Part shown: positions 43,323-46,390 of the stretch, in pieces | How the letters are laid out: the number at the start of each line of letters is the position of its first letter | Position numbering within the stretch: the first letter of the stretch is position 1 | NCBI RefSeq assembly: GCF_900182575.1 | Contig: NZ_FXSZ01000013.1 | Span: 1 to 46,390, forward strand | Length of the DNA: 46,390 nt | DNA from: Solitalea koreensis | GTDB taxonomy: Bacteria; Bacteroidota; Bacteroidia; Sphingobacteriales; Sphingobacteriaceae | Reading direction: 5' to 3' | Position numbers and translations under genes: made by a program | The notes under the pieces: model-generated | The model's database searches: none | What the model saw: the letters and a program-made list of their open reading frames with translations, nothing else | What the model was told of the DNA's origin: nothing

Positions 43323-43976
43323 TTATTTTGCTACTAAAATATTATTCGCCACTTCTTTACTTAAAAACAAGGTTCTCTCCTCAGTTATAATGATCATTGA
43401 ATTATCATAATCGTTTTTCTCCGACACTTTTAATTGTATACCCAAACCCAAATGTTGTTTCTCTAAATATTGAAGAAATGCAGCACTATGATCACTAACT
43501 CCAGAAACAGTTCCGCGTTCACCTGTTTCTAACTTCGATAGTTTAAAAAAATTAGGGATTTTAAGAGTGCCGTTTTTAGAAGGAATAGGATCACCATGCG
43601 GATCAAATTTTGGAAAACCAAGATATTCGTCCAAACGATCAACCAAGGGAGCGGAGTTAATATGCTCTAACTCCTCAGCTATATCATGTACTTCATCCCA
43701 TTTAAAATTCAATTTGTTTACCAGGAAAAATTCCCATAATCTATGCTTTCGAATTATCTGAATAGCTATACCTTCACCTTTATGCGTAAGGGTAACACCT
43801 TGATATTTAGCATAATTTACCAATTGCTTTTCCGAAAGTTTTTTGATCATATCCGTTACTGAAGCAGCTTTGGTATTCATAGCTTCGGCAATAGCGTTGG
43901 TAGTTACATTACCAATACTTTCTTCAGTAAGTTTATAAATAGCCTTTAAGTAATTTTCTTCTGTAAATGAATTCAT
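43323..43976 (-). CDS. DtxR/MntR-family metal-dependent transcriptional regulator
   Basis: A 217-residue metalloregulator. The N-terminal winged helix (about 1-65; SFTEENYLKAIYKLTEES and AASVTDMIKKLSEKQLV) is followed by the metal-binding and dimerisation domain (HRLWEFFLVNKLNFKWDEVHDIAEELEHI, read as HRLWEFFL and HDIAEELEHI) and an SH3-like FeoA-type domain from about residue 135. It probably represses itself and the Nramp gene when Mn(II) or Fe(II) is sufficient. A palindrome upstream (44005-44020) is a candidate operator. The ATG at 43976 is preferred over TTG at 43982. Confidence 0.93.
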   Translation of the reverse strand: MNSFTEENYLKAIYKLTEESIGNVTTNAIAEAMNTKAASVTDMIKKLSEKQLVNYAKYQGVTLTHKGEGIAIQIIRKHRLWEFFLVNKLNFKWDEVHDIAEELEHINSAPLVDRLDEYLGFPKFDPHGDPIPSKNGTLKIPNFFKLSKLETGERGTVSGVSDHSAAFLQYLEKQHLGLGIQLKVSEKNDYDNSMIIITEERTLFLSKEVANNILVAK

Positions 43977-44004
43977 TTTCAATTTGCACTTATCTAATAT
44001 GTTT

Positions 44005-44020
44005 TTTAGATCGCTCTAAA
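44005..44020. promoter_or_regulatory. Candidate metalloregulator operator
   Basis: TTTAGATCGCTCTAAA is a 6-4-6 palindrome lying 29 bp upstream of the mntR-like ATG, in the divergent promoter region shared with the Lrp-family gene. Its size and position suit a DtxR/MntR dimer site; the link is inferred. Confidence 0.45.
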
Positions 44021-44092
44021 TTAACCAAATTATTTTTTCTTTTTGTTGATTTGAGGAAAAATAATTTGTTTTTTTGCACAAAAACAAAATCA

Positions 44093-44569
44093 ATGAACGC
44101 ACACCATCTAGACAGGATAGACTTACACATCATAAAATTGTTACAAAGTGATGGCCGAATAACCAACCTTCAGCTTTCAAATGAAATAGGTCTTTCACCT
44201 GCACCAACATTAGAAAGGGTACGTAAACTCGAAAATCAGGGTTATATTAAAAGCTATCATGCCGTAGTAGACGAAGAAGCTTTAGGCTTTAACGTGAAAT
44301 GCTTTATTCAAATTACTATTAACTTAAATGTACCGGATGCACGAAACAAATTCATTCAAAAAATCAATGCGATCGAAGAAGTAGTTGAATGTCATCATGT
44401 AACGGGTTCTTCTGATTTTGTAGTAAAGCTGATTGCAAAAGATATGAAAGGATACGAGCGTATCATTCTTGAAAAATTAAGCAAGATCGAAGAAATTGGA
44501 CATCAGAGCTCAATGATGATTCTGTCAAGTAATGTAAAACCTGCGCTTCCTATAGTAATTGAGAAGTAA
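44093..44569 (+). CDS. Lrp/AsnC-family transcriptional regulator
   Basis: A 158-residue regulator with the N-terminal helix-turn-helix (LDRIDLHIIKLLQSDGRITN, then LSNEIGLSPAPTLERVRKLE) and a C-terminal RAM/ligand-binding domain (about 70-150; CHHVTGSSDFVVKLIAKDM). Members sense amino acids and act as octamers or dimers. Its start was set at the ATG at 44093; the frame is open far upstream but has no family match there. Its 3' end overlaps that of ung by 20 bp. Targets unknown. Confidence 0.94.
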   Translation: MNAHHLDRIDLHIIKLLQSDGRITNLQLSNEIGLSPAPTLERVRKLENQGYIKSYHAVVDEEALGFNVKCFIQITINLNVPDARNKFIQKINAIEEVVECHHVTGSSDFVVKLIAKDMKGYERIILEKLSKIEEIGHQSSMMILSSNVKPALPIVIEK

Positions 44570-45239
44570 TTTGCCAGTTTATTGCTGATAAGCTTTGTTC
44601 TGCAAGTAATTTATTTGCATTAGAAAAATGCTTACATCCCATAAAACCTTTATTGGCAGAAAATGGAGAGGGATGAGCAGCTGTTAAAATATAATGAGTA
44701 GAGGCATCAATTAATGATGCCTTTGCTTTTGCATAATTTCCCCATAACAAAAACACCAAGCCGGTTTTGTTTTTCGAAAGCAATTGAATAACAGTATCGG
44801 TAAATTGCTCCCATCCTTTATTTTGATGAGAACCGGCCTTATCGGCTCGAACCGTTAGTGTAGCATTTAACAAAAGTACCCCTTGATCAGCCCATTCAGT
44901 TAAACACCCATGATTGGGAATTTGCAAGCCTAAATCATTATTTAATTCCTTATAAATATTTTTTAATGACGGCGGTATAGCCACTCCTTTAAGAACTGAG
45001 AAACACAGCCCGTGTGCCTGTCCCACACCATGATAAGGATCCTGACCTAAAATAACTACTTTCACTTTATCAAAAGGCGTATAATTAAATGCGTTGAAAA
45101 CATCTGCACACTTAGGATAGATTGTTTCGCCTTTCTGCTTCTCTTCTTGCAAAAAAGTTTCTAAACTAATCATATATTCTTTCCCAAATTCTGCCTGCAA
45201 AATTTTGAGCCATGAAGGATCTAACGCTTCTGTAGTCAC
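44550..45239 (-). CDS. ung: Uracil-DNA glycosylase (family 1)
   Basis: A 229-residue repair enzyme that removes uracil from DNA. The catalytic motif GQDPYHG contains Asp67, the conserved Phe is in GLCFSV, and the leucine-loop motif HPSPFS contains His189. LLLNATLTV and FLLWGNYAKAK complete the family pattern. Length is normal. The last codons overlap the end of the convergent Lrp-family gene. Confidence 0.97.
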   Translation of the reverse strand: MTTEALDPSWLKILQAEFGKEYMISLETFLQEEKQKGETIYPKCADVFNAFNYTPFDKVKVVILGQDPYHGVGQAHGLCFSVLKGVAIPPSLKNIYKELNNDLGLQIPNHGCLTEWADQGVLLLNATLTVRADKAGSHQNKGWEQFTDTVIQLLSKNKTGLVFLLWGNYAKAKASLIDASTHYILTAAHPSPFSANKGFMGCKHFSNANKLLAEQSLSAINWQITSQLL

Positions 45240-45289
45240 ATTATTAATTATTAAATGTAAAACAAGAAAAAATTATGCTTTAGACATTA

Positions 45290-45676
45290 TCATCCAATTA
45301 TTTTAATAGGCTTTTTATTTTCATCAATGGCTACAAAGGTAAAACTTCCTGTAACGGCCAATTCACGGTGCTCAGAATACATTTGCTCAATATATATTTC
45401 TACCTGAACCTTCAAACTTGTATTACCAACGTGTATTACCTTTCCAATTAATTCAACGATGGTTCCATGCGGGATGGGTTTTTTAAAATCAATTTTATCA
45501 GATGAAACCGTTACCATACGCAAACGACTGAACCGTGTTGCGGTAATAAAAGCAACCTCGTCCATCATATGCATTGCCGTTCCGCCAAAAAGCGTATCAT
45601 AATGGTTAGTTGTGTTCGGGAAAACGGCTTTAAAAATCCGAGTTTCCGATGAATTAATACGTTCCGTAAGTAACAT
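45290..45676 (-). CDS. Hotdog-fold acyl-CoA thioesterase (YciA/BFIT-like)
   Basis: A 128-residue thioesterase of the 4HBT hotdog family, hydrolysing acyl-CoA. The family motif NHYDTLFGGTAMHMMDEVAFITATRF includes the Asp/Glu pair on the central helix (shown in two parts: NHYDTLFGGTA and MHMMDEVAFITA), followed by TVSSDKIDFKKPIPHGTIVE. An in-frame ATG at 45718 would add 14 residues without family support. Substrate chain length cannot be read. Confidence 0.9.
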   Translation of the reverse strand: MLLTERINSSETRIFKAVFPNTTNHYDTLFGGTAMHMMDEVAFITATRFSRLRMVTVSSDKIDFKKPIPHGTIVELIGKVIHVGNTSLKVQVEIYIEQMYSEHRELAVTGSFTFVAIDENKKPIKIIG

Positions 45677-45828
45677 TCTTAGAGATAAAAGTTTTAAATA
45701 AAAACCATAAAAGGCCATGAAGACCTAGAGAGAGATTCCAAAGGTAGTATACATCCTGTTAAACTCAAATTCTTTGAAACCAATTAAATGCCTTATCGTA
45801 TAAACCACTGACACTGAACTCGTAGCAT

Positions 45829-46287
45829 ATGAAAAATCTATTTAAAAGTCTATTTATTCTCTTGAGTTTTACTACTCTCTTTTCATCTTGTGAAAAACAA
45901 GAAACAGCAAGCCCTGAAGTACCTTCTGGTATGGTTGGAGTATGGGAGGCACAATCTGCTGATGTCAAAATTCTCACTCACAGCAATGTTGTAGTTGAGC
46001 AAACATCTTTAAAAAAGGATCAATTTGCTGGAGAATATCCAATTCGCATCGAATTTACTGCAGATAAATTAATTTATTCTTATTTGAAAAATGGCGTAAC
46101 TGTTAAAGAAGAAATTAGTTATTACATGAATACCGTTGACAATAAAATTCATATTAAAGGTTCTTCAGGCGAAGATATTCCGTTAATATATGTTGTAAAG
46201 GGATATACCTTAACGGTACTTTTTGTAAACGGTTCAACTCCTGACTTTAGCTCTCATGTGAACGTTACATTCATCAAGAAATTTTAA
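45829..46287 (+). CDS. Small secreted lipoprotein, function unknown
   Basis: A 152-residue protein with a signal peptide and a lipobox-like LFSSC ending at Cys21 (Phe at -3 is unusual but tolerated in Bacteroidota). After a short linker (EKQETASPEVPSG), the body opens with MVGVWEAQS, a pattern common at the start of lipocalin-like beta barrels, and continues as alternating strands. I do not recognise a named family. Probably located in the outer membrane. Confidence 0.75.
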   Translation: MKNLFKSLFILLSFTTLFSSCEKQETASPEVPSGMVGVWEAQSADVKILTHSNVVVEQTSLKKDQFAGEYPIRIEFTADKLIYSYLKNGVTVKEEISYYMNTVDNKIHIKGSSGEDIPLIYVVKGYTLTVLFVNGSTPDFSSHVNVTFIKKF

Positions 46288-46332
46288 AAAGAAACTGAAT
46301 CGTCCTGAAATAGGTTGACAGAATTTTATACT

Positions 46333-46360
46333 AATCCCGGTTATGCAAGTGACCGGGATT
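46333..46360 (+). terminator. Terminator after the lipoprotein gene
   Basis: AATCCCGGT (46333-46341) pairs with ACCGGGATT (46352-46360), followed by TTTG. It lies 46 bp after the stop. Confidence 0.88.
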
Positions 46361-46390
46361 TTTGTTGGTAAACACTTTCTGGTGTTTTCA

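Overview
The window reads as chromosomal DNA from an AT-rich member of the Bacteroidota, most likely a Sphingobacteriia-type organism. The signs are: promoter -7 boxes of the TAnnTTTG type in front of several genes (rpsT and rpmH also have a TTG 19 bp upstream), weak or absent Shine-Dalgarno sequences at most starts, Bacteroidota-restricted families (DUF3078, DUF5723, 7TMR-DISM kinases, the long aromatic amino acid hydroxylase), a eukaryote-like class Ia ribonucleotide reductase and a single-chain GlyRS. Genus cannot be fixed from sequence reading alone. Most of the window is housekeeping DNA; the accessory parts are the left edge and the signalling island.

Layout. 1-433: the 3' end of an IS3-family element. 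434-1050: non-coding, with a 21-bp tandem array just upstream of glyS. 1051-4536: glyS and a convergent LtaS-like sulfatase. 4713-7131: a BlaI/BlaR1-like regulatory pair with two palindromic operators; its M56 peptidase gene is split by a one-base frameshift. 7331-11010: aromatic amino acid hydroxylase, an SDR oxidoreductase and a zinc phospholipase C/S1-P1-like protein. 11137-14985: rpsT and an M16 peptidase pair (one with and one without the zinc motif). 15070-16410: an RhlE-type RNA helicase.

16578-22655 is the most unusual block. Five tightly packed minus-strand genes encode an E1/ThiF-like adenylating enzyme, a GNAT/LuxI-like acyltransferase, a 7TMR-DISM histidine kinase, a receiver-histidine kinase hybrid and a single-domain receiver. 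A sixth gene, a receiver paralogous to that of the hybrid, diverges from a 62-bp shared promoter region. The arrangement suggests synthesis of a small molecule coupled to a phosphorelay; that function is inference.

22656-26634: a long structured leader and nrdB-nrdA. 26781-28909: rpoN (minus) and mscL. 29000-30810: DUF3078 protein and a convergent ChaN-like protein. 30950-34362: rpmH-rnpA-yidD, an S41 processing protease and tsaB. 34371-37493: TSUP permease, DUF5723 protein, DUF423 protein. 37533-41403: priA, pcm, smpB. 41436-44569: an mntR-Nramp operon (the transporter carries a universal stress protein domain) divergent from an Lrp-family regulator. 44550-46287: ung, a hotdog thioesterase and a small lipoprotein. 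I saw no rRNA, tRNA or CRISPR array.
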